64,000 nucleotides of DNA, from positions 2,445,001-2,509,000 of the forward strand of contig NZ_CP051183.1 in the NCBI RefSeq assembly GCF_012295615.1, written 5' to 3'. Of this stretch, positions 19,797 through 29,222 are shown piece after piece. Position numbers and translations under genes: made by a program. Positions within the stretch are counted from its first letter, which is position 1. Every line of letters starts with the position of its first letter. The DNA comes from Bermanella marisrubri (lineage in GTDB: Bacteria; Pseudomonadota; Gammaproteobacteria; Pseudomonadales; Oceanobacteraceae). The notes under the pieces are model-generated. The model made no database searches. It saw nothing but the letters and a program-made list of their open reading frames with translations, and had not been told where the DNA came from.

Positions 19797-22010
19797 TTAA
19801 GAGCGTTTTTTCGATTTAGGTTTATTACGCGGGTTTTTCGGCAAACCATTGTGTTGAGTTTTCGCATGAAACTTTTTACCCGCCGCAAAGGTTTTTTCGG
19901 GTACGTATTTCTTACCCTGACGACGGGCATCTTTTTCGCGACCTGACTCAGGCGGCACCAAGTGTTTAGGGCCACGACCAATTAAGTGCGCCTTGCCCAT
20001 TTTCTTTAGCGCTTTGCGAATTAAAGGCCAGCCATCAGGATCGTGATAACGTAACAATGCTTTGTGCAGAGCGCGCTGCTCTTTATTCTTGGCGGTAAAA
20101 ACAAAGTCCGTATTTTTTTCTTTGACAGGTTTAAGAGGGTTACGTTCTGTGGCATACATGGTTGTAGCGGTCGCCATAGGACTTGGATAAAAGTTCTGGA
20201 CTTGATCCACTTTAAAATTGTTTTCTTTTAACCAGAGGGCTAAGTTCATCATGTCTTTATCGGTACTGCCAGGATGCGCACTGATAAAATAAGGAATCAA
20301 ATACTGTTTTTTACCTGCTTCTTTTGAGAAGCGCTCGAACATTTCTTTAAAACGATAGTAAGTCCCCATTCCTGGCTTCATCATCTTAGTAAGCGGGCCT
20401 TCCTCACTATGCTCAGGCGCAATTTTCAAATAACCGCCAACATGATGCGTCACAAGTTCTTTCACGTATTCTGGATCTTCTACCGCCAAGTCATAGCGCA
20501 AGCCAGAAGCCACTGCTACACGTTTAACTCCTTTAATATCGCGGGCTTTTCGATAGAGTTGCGTAGTCGGACTATGGTCCGTATTTAAGTTGCTGCAAAT
20601 TGTGGGATAAACACAACTAGGGCGACGGCAATTTTCTTCAATCGCTTTGGACTTACAAGTAAGTTGATACATGTTCGCTGTGGGGCCACCCAAATCACTA
20701 ATCGTACCAGTGAAGCCCGGAGTTAAATCTCGAATGTTTTCAATTTCTTTAAGAATGGATTCTTCCGAACGACTTTGAATAATACGCCCTTCATGCTCAG
20801 TAATACTGCAGAACGTACAACCACCAAAACAGCCGCGCATGATATTCACACTAAAACGAATCATGTCATAAGCTGGAATTTTGGCATCGCCATAAACAGG
20901 ATGTGGAACACGCTTATAATTATGTTCAAAAGCCCAATCCAGTTCGTCGGTTTCTAGTGGAATTGGCGGCGGATTCATCCATACTTGGTCTCGACCGTGC
21001 GCCTGTACCAAGGCTCGTGCATTACCTGGATTGGTCTCTTTGTGAAATACTCGATCCATATGGGCGTATAGTGCAGGGTCGCCTTTGATTTCTTTTAAAT
21101 TCGGTAAGCGAATGTAGGATGAGTTAGGATCGGTCTGACGCATTTGCGTATGGGGCACAATGTTAACCACTTGTGCGCCCTCTGCCTTCAACGCCTGCTC
21201 TTGTGCTTTAGCGTCTTCATCGATCACTTCATATGGATTTTTATGTTTTTTAACCGGACCCGGTTGATCTAAATGGGTACTATCAATTTCTGTCCAATCC
21301 TCAGGCATCTGCTTGCGTAAAAACCCGGTACCGCGAACATCAGTGATCTCATGGATGTTTTCGCCATCTGCTAGACGATGCGCTACTTCAATTAAGGCTC
21401 GCTCAGCATTACCGAAGAAAAGCATGTCAGCTGTGCTATCCAGTAATACACTGCCGCGAATTCGATCTTGCCAATAGTCGTAATGACTTAAGCGACGCAA
21501 GCTGGCTTCAATGCCACCAATAACGATAGGCACTTCTTTTTTATAGGCTTCGCGCAGCTTTTGCGTGTAAACCGTTACCGCTCGATCTGGGCGTTTCCCC
21601 CCCACATTACCTGGCGTATAGGCATCATCGTGGCGTACTCGCTTGTCAGCGGTATAGCGATTAATCATGCTATCCATATTGCCAGCGCTGACGCCAAAAA
21701 ACAGGTTAGGCTTGCCCAAGACCTTAAAGCTTTCAATATCGGTCCAATCTGGCTGGCAGATCAGCCCTACTCGAAATCCTTGGGCCTCTAACGTGCGACC
21801 AATGACCGCCATACCGAAACTTGGATGATCCACATAGGCATCGCCACATACCACAATCACATCACAGCTATCCCAGCCCAACTCGTCCATTTCTTTACGA
21901 GACATGGGCAAAAATGGCGCAGGCTTGAGATCTTTGCGATAAGGCTCATAGCGAGTAATGTTTTGAACAAATTTGCCGGATGGGCGTGCGGCTGAGGCAG
22001 CTGACGTCAT
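19797..22010 (-). CDS. ygiQ: YgiQ family radical SAM protein (UPF0313)
   Basis: Radical SAM enzyme of unknown substrate, 737 residues, the normal family size. The 4Fe-4S cysteines are C394, C398 and C401 in [12 protein letters not shown], within a radical SAM TIM-barrel, after an N-terminal B12-binding-like domain with the [20 protein letters not shown] start. Additional conserved segments are [20 protein letters not shown] and KIAPEH. The C-terminal 60 residues are basic and proline-rich. A single-gene unit, divergent from nothing obvious. Confidence 0.95.
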   Translation of the reverse strand: MTSAASAARPSGKFVQNITRYEPYRKDLKPAPFLPMSRKEMDELGWDSCDVIVVCGDAYVDHPSFGMAVIGRTLEAQGFRVGLICQPDWTDIESFKVLGKPNLFFGVSAGNMDSMINRYTADKRVRHDDAYTPGNVGGKRPDRAVTVYTQKLREAYKKEVPIVIGGIEASLRRLSHYDYWQDRIRGSVLLDSTADMLFFGNAERALIEVAHRLADGENIHEITDVRGTGFLRKQMPEDWTEIDSTHLDQPGPVKKHKNPYEVIDEDAKAQEQALKAEGAQVVNIVPHTQMRQTDPNSSYIRLPNLKEIKGDPALYAHMDRVFHKETNPGNARALVQAHGRDQVWMNPPPIPLETDELDWAFEHNYKRVPHPVYGDAKIPAYDMIRFSVNIMRGCFGGCTFCSITEHEGRIIQSRSEESILKEIENIRDLTPGFTGTISDLGGPTANMYQLTCKSKAIEENCRRPSCVYPTICSNLNTDHSPTTQLYRKARDIKGVKRVAVASGLRYDLAVEDPEYVKELVTHHVGGYLKIAPEHSEEGPLTKMMKPGMGTYYRFKEMFERFSKEAGKKQYLIPYFISAHPGSTDKDMMNLALWLKENNFKVDQVQNFYPSPMATATTMYATERNPLKPVKEKNTDFVFTAKNKEQRALHKALLRYHDPDGWPLIRKALKKMGKAHLIGRGPKHLVPPESGREKDARRQGKKYVPEKTFAAGKKFHAKTQHNGLPKNPRNKPKSKKRS

Positions 22011-22083
22011 AGATTTTGGATACTACTGGTTAAGATGGCGCCAATTGTACGTTTAAGGATAGAGATTGGCAAAAGTCTAATTA

Positions 22084-23232
22084 CTAGTGCTCATAAATCC
22101 ATACAGAAGTGCCTGCGGTATCAATGCCTTGAATCTGTAAGGCACCCAAACTCCCTGTCACTGGATCACCCACATAAATACTGGCAATGGAAATATCTGC
22201 CTTAAAGTCCAAGTTTTCAATATACAGCGCTTGCACATTGCGACCGTCGTAACTCACATGGTCAACAGTTTCTATTTTCATCTCTGAAAGCTTCGCTGGA
22301 CCAACGGTATCATCGATCCCATCGCCATTGGTATCTAAGCCGTCATAAATCATTATGGCCGCCAAACCAAACTCTCGGTTCACACCCTGCTCGTCACTAT
22401 CGATCCATGCAAATTTGTCGATATACAACGCAAAACTCGCATCAATAGTGGTATTAGCACCAAATCCGGGTAAGTTTTCATTCAGCGATCCCAAGTCCGG
22501 CACACTGACGGAGGTGGTATTCCCCACTTCTTCTGTTAAAACCTGGGAGCGAAATTCGATCCAATTCCCCAGCTCTGTATTCTTACCATCATCTAATGTT
22601 TGCAAGCCCATAGAAAACAACTGGTTGTGCTGTGCTAATTTGTCATCACGAACAAAGTTGGATATATCCTCAATCAGCAAACCGCCGGCACTTTTTTCAC
22701 GCGTTCCAAGAAAAATATCTTGGATACCAATATCAATGCCATTGCCCTGATCATCACCAATTTCTTCAATGGTAATGAACATGCCTTGTACTGGATCCAC
22801 ATCAATAAACAGATTCTGCACCAGGGCCAATTCATTCGGCTCAAAAAGGTTTTCATTTCGTACATTGTTGACATCAATGGGTGATTCTTTACTTCCGATT
22901 TGGATACCATTCAATTCTAAGATACCTGAATCCGCTTCATTACCAGATAGACCATCTGGGTCGACATACGTCATATCCAGACTCACTTGGATTTCTAAAT
23001 TGAGTTCAATGCCCTCGGTTAAATTCAAACTGTTTGGGTCCAAGCCAAAGCCAACGGATTCACTTTGTGGATTGGCAGCATCAGTATTTCGAGTGACTGG
23101 AGACGGAGAAAACTGTCCATGCATTTGCGCGAGCTCAAGGTCTGAGATTGGAGTTAATCCCGCATAGGACGGTGAAAAAGAGAATAACGTAAGGAAACTT
23201 GGTAAAACCAAGGTGATGAACTTCCTGATCAT
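22084..23232 (-). CDS. DUF6160-like secreted protein with DxDxNG motifs
   Basis: Exported protein of 382 residues, signal ending SYA/G. It shares with the two upstream genes a mature N-terminus of the form L-x-D-x-x-L-x-x-M-x-GQ, a beta-rich body with alternating small and hydrophobic residues, and the motif IGDDQGNGIDIGI. A calcium-type loop DTNGDGIDDTVG lies near residues 300-311. The C-terminus GTSVWIYEH matches GTSVYVYGH of the 460-residue paralogue. Such proteins (DUF6160, loosely linked to Fil-type pilus or surface loci) are common in marine gammaproteobacteria and uncharacterised. AGGTGG precedes the ATG. Confidence 0.75.
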   Translation of the reverse strand: MIRKFITLVLPSFLTLFSFSPSYAGLTPISDLELAQMHGQFSPSPVTRNTDAANPQSESVGFGLDPNSLNLTEGIELNLEIQVSLDMTYVDPDGLSGNEADSGILELNGIQIGSKESPIDVNNVRNENLFEPNELALVQNLFIDVDPVQGMFITIEEIGDDQGNGIDIGIQDIFLGTREKSAGGLLIEDISNFVRDDKLAQHNQLFSMGLQTLDDGKNTELGNWIEFRSQVLTEEVGNTTSVSVPDLGSLNENLPGFGANTTIDASFALYIDKFAWIDSDEQGVNREFGLAAIMIYDGLDTNGDGIDDTVGPAKLSEMKIETVDHVSYDGRNVQALYIENLDFKADISIASIYVGDPVTGSLGALQIQGIDTAGTSVWIYEH

Positions 23233-23406
23233 ACAACCACCTACAACTGGCTAGAAACATCAGCGCACTCATCCAAGAATGCGCTTTCTTATTTCAAGCC
23301 TAGATGGAATTTCAGAAAGTAATTCGAAAGCGAAAGAGCGATTCGCTCTTAACAAGTTTTAGATATAGCGGATGGTAATTAGGAACTAGAGTTTGACAGT
23401 TGAGTG

Positions 23407-23940
23407 TTAAAACTGAATGCTGTCAATGTTGACGTCAATGCCATTGCCCTGAGTATCACCGATCTGATTGATTCCCATGCGCAAGCCTTGATTACCATCA
23501 ACATCAATAGTGATACCACGAATCGGAGCGGGTTGCGGGTTGTTCATGTCATCTAAGTGACCGACAGATATGCCCTTTAATGTAATGCCGCCTTGCGTAC
23601 CATTAATGCCAGCACCGTCTACATCAACCCAGCGGATTTCATCAATATGCAACTGCAAATCAATATCCATGGTAATACCAGATGAACTAGGTTGTGATGT
23701 GTTACTAAGCGGCCCTAATGCTGGTGCCCCTGATAATGCTGCACTGGTTTGGTTATTCCGAGCCAAGTTATTTGAAGTGTACAAGGGGGTATTGGTTTCA
23801 GCTGTCATTTCAGGATGAGACATACGAGCAACATGGAAGGCCATTTCAGCATCTTGTAGTTCGGCCAGCTCAGCCTGTGAATTTAAACCAACACAAGCCA
23901 GTAAAACAAATAGCGAAAATAGTCGTTTACTGTTCAGCAT
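23407..23940 (-). CDS. Short DUF6160-like secreted paralogue
   Basis: A 177-residue exported protein (signal ending SQA/E) matching only the N-terminal half of the 460-residue paralogue: MDIDLQLHIDEIRWVDVDG, the ITLKG segment, ITIDVDGNQGLRMGINQIGDT and GNGIDVNIDSI. It stops right after this motif, so it lacks the second half present in both neighbours. AAGGGA before the ATG and a normal signal peptide argue for a working gene, not a fragment. It lies between the other two family members on the same strand. Function unknown. Confidence 0.7.
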   Translation of the reverse strand: MLNSKRLFSLFVLLACVGLNSQAELAELQDAEMAFHVARMSHPEMTAETNTPLYTSNNLARNNQTSAALSGAPALGPLSNTSQPSSSGITMDIDLQLHIDEIRWVDVDGAGINGTQGGITLKGISVGHLDDMNNPQPAPIRGITIDVDGNQGLRMGINQIGDTQGNGIDVNIDSIQF

Positions 23941-24044
23941 ATTTTATGTCCCTTGCGCTTTATCAATCAAAATCCGTTGTTTAACAATAATCAACGAATG
24001 CTCATTACTCAATATGTACAGTTCACTCACAAATGATCTGAGCA

Positions 24045-24068
24045 CAAAAAAACCCAGCTAGGCTGGGT
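24045..24068 (-). terminator. Rho-independent terminator of the 460-residue DUF6160-like gene
   Basis: On the minus strand a perfect 7-bp stem ACCCAGC/GCTGGGT with a 3-nt loop is followed by seven T, 47 bp after the stop codon. It separates this gene from its shorter paralogue. Confidence 0.88.
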
Positions 24069-24114
24069 AGCCGAAGCTGGGTCTTTCTTTTACAAGTATA
24101 ACTTTACGTCAGGA

Positions 24115-25497
24115 TTAGTGACCGTAAACGTATACAGAAGTACCAGTCATGTCGATGTCTTTAACCAGTACAGAACCTAGAGACTGATCAGCTGTAGTAG
24201 CTGTAGAAGAACCTAGGTAGATATCACCCATCATGATTGTACCTTCGAAAGACATGTCAGCGATACGTAGTGCTGCAACATCGCTAGAGCCAGGAGTCGC
24301 ATTGTTCCAAGACTCATGGTCCACAACGTCGATGTTTACAGTGAAGTGCATCCCCTCGATTGTATCAGAGATACCATCGCCAGTAGTGTCGATACCATGG
24401 AACATACCGAAGTCTTTAACACCGAACTCACCAGCGTCGTTTAGACCATCCGAAGAACCATCTACATTGGCTCCGTAGCCATCAACCCATGCGATTTTGT
24501 CCATCGCGCCACCGAATTCACCAGAAATATTTAGACCACCGGTACCTAGAACTGAATTACCAGTACCATTGATTACAATTTCACCGCGAACGAAACGACC
24601 TGCGCTACCGCCTGCTGCTACATCACCAGTGATTGCACCGGTGCTGTCTTGTAGAGCCATATCAAATACGCCGTTGTATTTGTTAACTAGGTCATCTTGA
24701 ATGTAGTTACGGAAGTCTTCGATTACGAATCCACCCACGTTTCCGTCGCCTGCACCAACTGCGATCGCCTGACCAGCATAGTTAGCACGTGCAGTTTGTA
24801 AATCAGCTAGAAGAGTAGCAGTTTGTGCATCTACAGAGGCTGGGTTATCAGAAACAGCTTGAGCAAACGCTGCTTTTTCTGCGTCAGTAAGCTCTGTCCA
24901 ATTGCCTTTAGCTGGATCACCGAAGAAAGTAGCCAAATCACCTTGAACAGTTGTATTAGAAGCAAAAGCGCCAGTAGCTGCAACAACCGGAGCTTGTGTA
25001 ATACCGGCTTGCTGCATCGCTAGATTTGCATTACCTGCGTTAATCATTATTGCATCTACGGTAATGTCGATACCATTACCAGCAGTATCACCGATTTGGT
25101 TTAGACCGATTACTAGGCCGTCTTGACCGTCAGCATCAATAGTCACACCACGAATAGTCGCAGTGCCACCATCGTTGTTCATCGTTAGACCCTTCATGGT
25201 AATCGCACCTTGAGTACCATAAATGTCATAGTCACCGTTACCAGCACCTACATTGTTACCAGCTGCATCATAGCTACCAGTGCCTGCCCCACCTTGGGCT
25301 TCACGCAGTTTAACGTTACCGTCGTTGTCTACGTATTTAATTGCATCGATTGTCATCTGTAGATCAACATCAATGGTAATACCCGCTTGACCAGTCATTT
25401 GACCAAGAGCTGAATCGTCCAAAGCCGTCATTTCAGCTTGGGCGAAAGGAGCTGCCGCTACTGCAGTAGCTAGAGCAAGTTTCTTAAGGCCTTTCAT
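24115..25497 (-). CDS. DUF6160-like secreted protein, full-length member
   Basis: Exported protein of 460 residues with signal MKGLKKLALATAVAAAPFAQA. The mature start EMTALDDSALGQMTGQAG is the family hallmark. Calcium-type motifs include YVDNDGNV, IDADGQDG, GDTAGNGIDI, and DTTGDGISDTIEG. The chain is Gly/Ala/Asp-rich and acidic with regular beta-strand alternation and ends GTSVYVYGH. AGGAG is well placed before the ATG and a strong terminator follows, suggesting good expression. In Acinetobacter similar proteins are named Fil and thought to be surface structures; that link is from memory. Confidence 0.78.
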   Translation of the reverse strand: MKGLKKLALATAVAAAPFAQAEMTALDDSALGQMTGQAGITIDVDLQMTIDAIKYVDNDGNVKLREAQGGAGTGSYDAAGNNVGAGNGDYDIYGTQGAITMKGLTMNNDGGTATIRGVTIDADGQDGLVIGLNQIGDTAGNGIDITVDAIMINAGNANLAMQQAGITQAPVVAATGAFASNTTVQGDLATFFGDPAKGNWTELTDAEKAAFAQAVSDNPASVDAQTATLLADLQTARANYAGQAIAVGAGDGNVGGFVIEDFRNYIQDDLVNKYNGVFDMALQDSTGAITGDVAAGGSAGRFVRGEIVINGTGNSVLGTGGLNISGEFGGAMDKIAWVDGYGANVDGSSDGLNDAGEFGVKDFGMFHGIDTTGDGISDTIEGMHFTVNIDVVDHESWNNATPGSSDVAALRIADMSFEGTIMMGDIYLGSSTATTADQSLGSVLVKDIDMTGTSVYVYGH

Positions 25498-25610
25498 AGT
25501 TGTCTCCTATTTATTGTTATTTTGAGTCTTCACATTTATCCGAAAACGGGAATGCGCGTCCTCTATTGAGCGACTACATCCATGGCAGTCAACATCAATT
25601 CTGGGTTTTA

Positions 25611-26162
25611 CTACGAGTTTTTATTCTTCTGCTTTTCCTGAACGTCTTTAAAAAAGACCACAGGCTTAATTTTATCGACAGGCTGCTTGAACTGAATTTT
25701 TTTGTTTTCCCTATCTATCTCATATGGAGAAAAGCGCAAAACAGACATACCCAGCTCATGTTCTAGCTCTATAGCGACCCCATTAACGGTCTTACCCTTA
25801 TGAGGAACTTGTCCTTGAACAAATAAAGCGCCTGCTTTCATAGTTCCTGAATCGGCTGTCATTTTTAATAATCGTCTCAATTCAAGAACTTTATCTTTGA
25901 TTGTGGCATCCTTTTCAGACTGGGGTACTTCTAAAAGTACGGTGCTGCCTACCTTATCAACCGCTATTGCAAATGGGGATAAGCCATTCTTTCTAGCGAT
26001 CTGGATATATGCATACTTACCGCCTTGATCAATCAATTCATCTAGCTGCTGTTGTACACCATCAATCTTCGCTTTTAGGTCAACATCCTTCTTTTCCTCA
26101 GCAACAACAAATGAAGCCGACAAACTGATTAACACTGCTAGAGAAAGACTAAGTAATTTCAT
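25611..26162 (-). CDS. Hypothetical periplasmic protein
   Basis: A 183-residue exported protein with signal peptide ending VVA/EE. It has an N-terminal heptad-like helix (LKAKIDGVQQQLDELIDQ), then a beta-rich core (YAYIQIARKNGLSPFAIAVDKVGSTVLLEVP) and a basic tail. No known family or catalytic motif recognised. It lies upstream of the 460-residue DUF6160-like gene on the same strand, 113 bp away, so it may be an accessory of that secreted set, but the spacing allows an independent promoter. Confidence 0.65.
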   Translation of the reverse strand: MKLLSLSLAVLISLSASFVVAEEKKDVDLKAKIDGVQQQLDELIDQGGKYAYIQIARKNGLSPFAIAVDKVGSTVLLEVPQSEKDATIKDKVLELRRLLKMTADSGTMKAGALFVQGQVPHKGKTVNGVAIELEHELGMSVLRFSPYEIDRENKKIQFKQPVDKIKPVVFFKDVQEKQKNKNS

Positions 26163-26706
26163 ATAAAGGACTGCTCGTTTCTTTTTTTATTATTAATGTA
26201 AAACGTGGAAAGCATCGTAAACCACCCATTTAGGTCTGCCCACTGGTGAGTTCCATAGAATTTACATTTGATAACAATTTCATTCCTAAGGATGACATCA
26301 TTTGTTCTTTTACTGCCCTAATGAACTGCAATCACGATAAAATAAGTACAATCGTACAACCTTATATATCTTTAAGAGTTAAAAACTAAAAAATATATAG
26401 TCAAAAGAAATTAAAGAGTGAAATCCGATTCATTTCTTATTGGTACATAAGTATTGTTTTTACATGCAAACTGAATTTTATCCGGCAATGTGTGTGATAT
26501 AGGAACACTGGCGGTAACACCTGTTACCAATGCGCCATCAACAGTAAAAATTTCTACTACCGAACTCTCTTCATTTGCAACTTTGATCAAACAGTCACAT
26601 CAAAAGGTACTGAAAAGTTGTTCAAAGCAACATGTTAGGGTTTGTTGCTATGATAAGATCAATCCTATGAATCAGACTCATTGTAATAAAGGCATTCTCA
26701 ACAAAT
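26163..26706. other. 544-bp gap upstream of tesA
   Basis: AT-rich DNA between divergent genes. Apart from the doubtful minus-strand frame at 26411-26590 and a palindrome GGTAACA-CC-TGTTACC at 26513-26528 (which lies within that frame), I see no structure. It presumably holds the promoters of the flanking genes. Confidence 0.4.
26411..26590 (-). pseudogene. Possible small ORF or gene remnant
   Basis: A 59-codon minus-strand frame opening with TTG and ending in TAA translates into a protein-like sequence (VVEIFTVDGALVTGVTASVP then SHTLPDKIQFACKNNTYVP). There is no ribosome site. Just upstream, another frame reads a short protein-like stretch ending in a stop, as expected of a degraded gene. 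It could also be chance. It occupies part of the 544-bp gap before tesA. Confidence 0.22.
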
Positions 26707-27324
26707 ATGAAAATATTTAGATCGACACTATTGATGACGCTGTTTTTTCTCGCTAGCGCCACGGTTTGGTCCGCTAGCGATAAGATTCTTGTACTTGGGG
26801 ATAGCTTGAGTGCAGGCTATGGAATCAAGGTTCAAGAAAGTTGGCCCAAGTTGCTTGATAGTAAGCTAGAAACAGAGGATCAAAACTACAAAGTCCACAA
26901 CGCCAGCATTAGCGGACAAACCACCAGCGAGGGCCTTCGCCAGATCGATGAGCTACTATCACTCACCTCACCTAAATTGGTGATATTAGAGCTGGGTGCC
27001 AATGATGGTTTGCGCGGTCTTTCCATTAGTGCGATGAAAAGTAACTTGAATTCAATGATCGATAAAAGTCAGCTAGCCGGCGCTAAAGTACTACTGCTTG
27101 GCATTCAAGTGCCTACCAATTACGGCCCTCGATATGGGCAAATGTTTAAGCAAGCCTTTGCTGATGTAGCCGAACAGCAAGGCGTCGCGTTTATTCCATT
27201 TATGCTCAAACCATTAATGAACAACAAAGATAAATATGTACAGGATGATGGATTGCATCCGAATGCGATTGCTCAGCCGGTTATTCTTGATTATTTGTGG
27301 CCTGAAATTGAGGCGTTACTTTAA
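26707..27324 (+). CDS. tesA: Acyl-CoA thioesterase I / lysophospholipase (SGNH hydrolase)
   Basis: Periplasmic esterase of 205 residues. The signal peptide ends VWSA/SD. SGNH blocks are clear: block I LGDSLSAGYG with nucleophile S33, block III GANDGLRG and block V DGLHPN with D181 and H184. Length and motifs match E. coli TesA (multifunctional thioesterase, protease I, lysophospholipase L1). In many relatives it is divergent from an ABC transporter (YbbAP); that neighbour is absent here. The ATG lacks a clear Shine-Dalgarno. Confidence 0.93.
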   Translation: MKIFRSTLLMTLFFLASATVWSASDKILVLGDSLSAGYGIKVQESWPKLLDSKLETEDQNYKVHNASISGQTTSEGLRQIDELLSLTSPKLVILELGANDGLRGLSISAMKSNLNSMIDKSQLAGAKVLLLGIQVPTNYGPRYGQMFKQAFADVAEQQGVAFIPFMLKPLMNNKDKYVQDDGLHPNAIAQPVILDYLWPEIEALL

Positions 27325-27343
27325 GGCTTTCGCTATTTATTGG

Positions 27344-27371
27344 ATGGATTCTCCATCAAGTTGAGAATGAC
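27344..27371. repeat. Degenerate copy of the 28-bp palindromic repeat
   Basis: The segment has the A-unit layout (ATGGATTCTCCATCAAGTTG then AGAATGAC) with changes that keep the arms paired (ATTCTC/GAGAAT). It lies just after tesA, followed at 27385 by a partial copy and at 27450-27482 by another hairpin with GTCGC-TTC-GCGAC at its centre. Confidence 0.65.
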
Positions 27372-27530
27372 GACCTATAAAACCGTCATGCCCGACTTGA
27401 CGCCTCTTTAGTTGTAAATGATGAATGTTGAGTTATGAGTGATGGGTTCTCCGGTCTGTCGCTTCGCGACGCCAGAGAATGACGATTTTGCTTGACTTCC
27501 AAAGTTCAAGACACATCATTGAGCACTCAC

Positions 27531-27621
27531 AACTCACAACTCACAACTCACAACTCACAACTCACAACTCACAACTCACAACTCACAACTCACAACTCAC
27601 AACTCACAACTCACAACTCAC
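27531..27621. repeat. Heptanucleotide tandem repeat, 13 copies of AACTCAC
   Basis: Thirteen exact copies of a 7-bp unit run without interruption and end in a partial unit (AACTA) which contains the stop codon of exonuclease I on the minus strand. A degenerate inverse copy (GTTGAGTTATGAGTGA) lies at about 27427. Unit length 7 means that copy-number change would shift any reading frame through it, but it lies outside the genes. Confidence 0.95.
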
Positions 27622-27623
27622 AA

Positions 27624-29060
27624 CTAATAAGGATATATGCTTTCCGCATACATCTGCAGGTCTTGCAATAATGGATATTGACTCTCAGGTGCGGTTTGCG
27701 CCGCCTCTTGCAGTGCTTTAGCGAATAGCTCGTAGTTCAAATACGATCCGTTTGTTGGTCCTAATAAGCGTTGTTTGCGGAAGGTTTCCCATTGCTCAAA
27801 TTCATCCCCAGTCAGGGTCTCAGGGTAATTACGAGCTCGATAACGAAATAGCATTTCCTCTAAGCGACGATCCTGGAAACTGATATTCAAGTCATCCAGG
27901 GCTTCTGGGTGTGATTGGCGAATGGTTTCCATGGCTTGCTTATCAGTTGGACCAAAGAACCCTCCACTATAAATCATGGCATCAGGATCACTGTGAGCCT
28001 CAAAATCACGAGACATGACGTTTTGCAACTTTTCTGTCAGGTCTGGACCGTTTTTTATTTTCGCCAAATTTGAACGAATCTGATCACCACTAAGCCCCCA
28101 CTTTTTCGCAATTTCAGGCTGAACCATTTTTGCGGGCAATACCACGGGGCATTTATTGATATGAATACTTTTCAGCGGCAATCGCTCTATACCTTGTGCT
28201 TCTAATTCAGCCTTTGGGGTATATAAACGTGCTTGAATTTGCTCTGCCGTTAATTCGAACAGAGGAGTAGGATCAGACATTAGGTCAAAGCAAATGATGG
28301 CATTTTTATTTTTAGGCTCCATCGCCAACGGCACCATTACCGCCGCACAGCCTTTTTCTACAGGGAACATCCCCGAAATGTGCAGCACTGGACGCTTATT
28401 CACCACGTCCAATAAAGGAGCAACCGCCTCTTTTCGACGCAATTCGAATAAATACTGGTAGAGCTTGGGCTGTTTTTCTTTTACTAACTTGGCTAGACCA
28501 ATCGTGGCGTAAACATCACTCAATGCATCGTGAGCGTTTTCATGAATAATGCCATTGGCGGCACTTAAATTCTCAAGCTTAAAACTGACTTTGCCGTCTT
28601 CACCTTTCGGCCACTCGATACCATCTGGGCGCAGCGAATAAGCACAGCGCATCATATCGAGAATATCCCATCGACTATTGCCGTTTTGCCATTCTCGCTG
28701 ATAAGGATCAAAAAAGTTGCGATACAGCGTATTGCGAGTTACCTCGTCGTCAAAACGAATACTGTTATAACCTGCCACACAGGTTTGCGGTTGCATAAAT
28801 AAATCATGAATGCGCTTTATAAATTCGGCTTCAGGCAAACCCTTATCTTGGCATGTTTGCGGACTGATCCCTGTAATCATGCAGGCGATAGGATGAGGCA
28901 AATAATCATCTGCTTGACGACAATAAAACATGTCGGGCTCTGCAATAATATTAAGATCCAAATCTGTACGAACACCAGCAAACTGGGCTGGTCGATCCCA
29001 AATAGGACTAGCCCCAAAGGTTTCAAAATCGTACCAATAGATTGACTCGGTTGCAGACAT
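27624..29060 (-). CDS. sbcB: Exodeoxyribonuclease I
   Basis: Single-strand 3'-5' DNA exonuclease, 478 residues, matching the E. coli enzyme in length. The DEDD-type domain shows YWYDFETFG (D11, E13), GYNSIRFDDEV and HDALSDVYAT. The C-terminal SH3-like and helical domains follow (YSGGFFGPTDKQ, LLFRYRARNYPETLT-like region). It acts in recombination and mismatch repair. AGGTG precedes the ATG. The stop codon lies in the last degenerate unit of the heptamer repeat, so expansion of the repeat would not change the protein. Confidence 0.96.
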   Translation of the reverse strand: MSATESIYWYDFETFGASPIWDRPAQFAGVRTDLDLNIIAEPDMFYCRQADDYLPHPIACMITGISPQTCQDKGLPEAEFIKRIHDLFMQPQTCVAGYNSIRFDDEVTRNTLYRNFFDPYQREWQNGNSRWDILDMMRCAYSLRPDGIEWPKGEDGKVSFKLENLSAANGIIHENAHDALSDVYATIGLAKLVKEKQPKLYQYLFELRRKEAVAPLLDVVNKRPVLHISGMFPVEKGCAAVMVPLAMEPKNKNAIICFDLMSDPTPLFELTAEQIQARLYTPKAELEAQGIERLPLKSIHINKCPVVLPAKMVQPEIAKKWGLSGDQIRSNLAKIKNGPDLTEKLQNVMSRDFEAHSDPDAMIYSGGFFGPTDKQAMETIRQSHPEALDDLNISFQDRRLEEMLFRYRARNYPETLTGDEFEQWETFRKQRLLGPTNGSYLNYELFAKALQEAAQTAPESQYPLLQDLQMYAESIYPY

Positions 29061-29222
29061 GCAAAAACACCTAATGAACTAGCGACATATGCGCTTCATA
29101 GAAAATTTGGCGATATATTATCACAGAAGAGATAGCTAAGCGGATTGCTCACAGTATAAATTGCGAGCAATTCACAAAATAAAGCAACCCTGATCGACGT
29201 AAAACAACGAGAGGGACAAACC

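Noticed and set aside
26490-26720. 76-residue plus-strand ORF before tesA
   Set aside because: No ribosome site, overlaps the tesA start, and composition is not protein-like.
27479-27721. 80-residue plus-strand ORF with TTHNSQL repeats
   Set aside because: It is a frame through the heptanucleotide tandem repeat and the antisense of the exonuclease I end.
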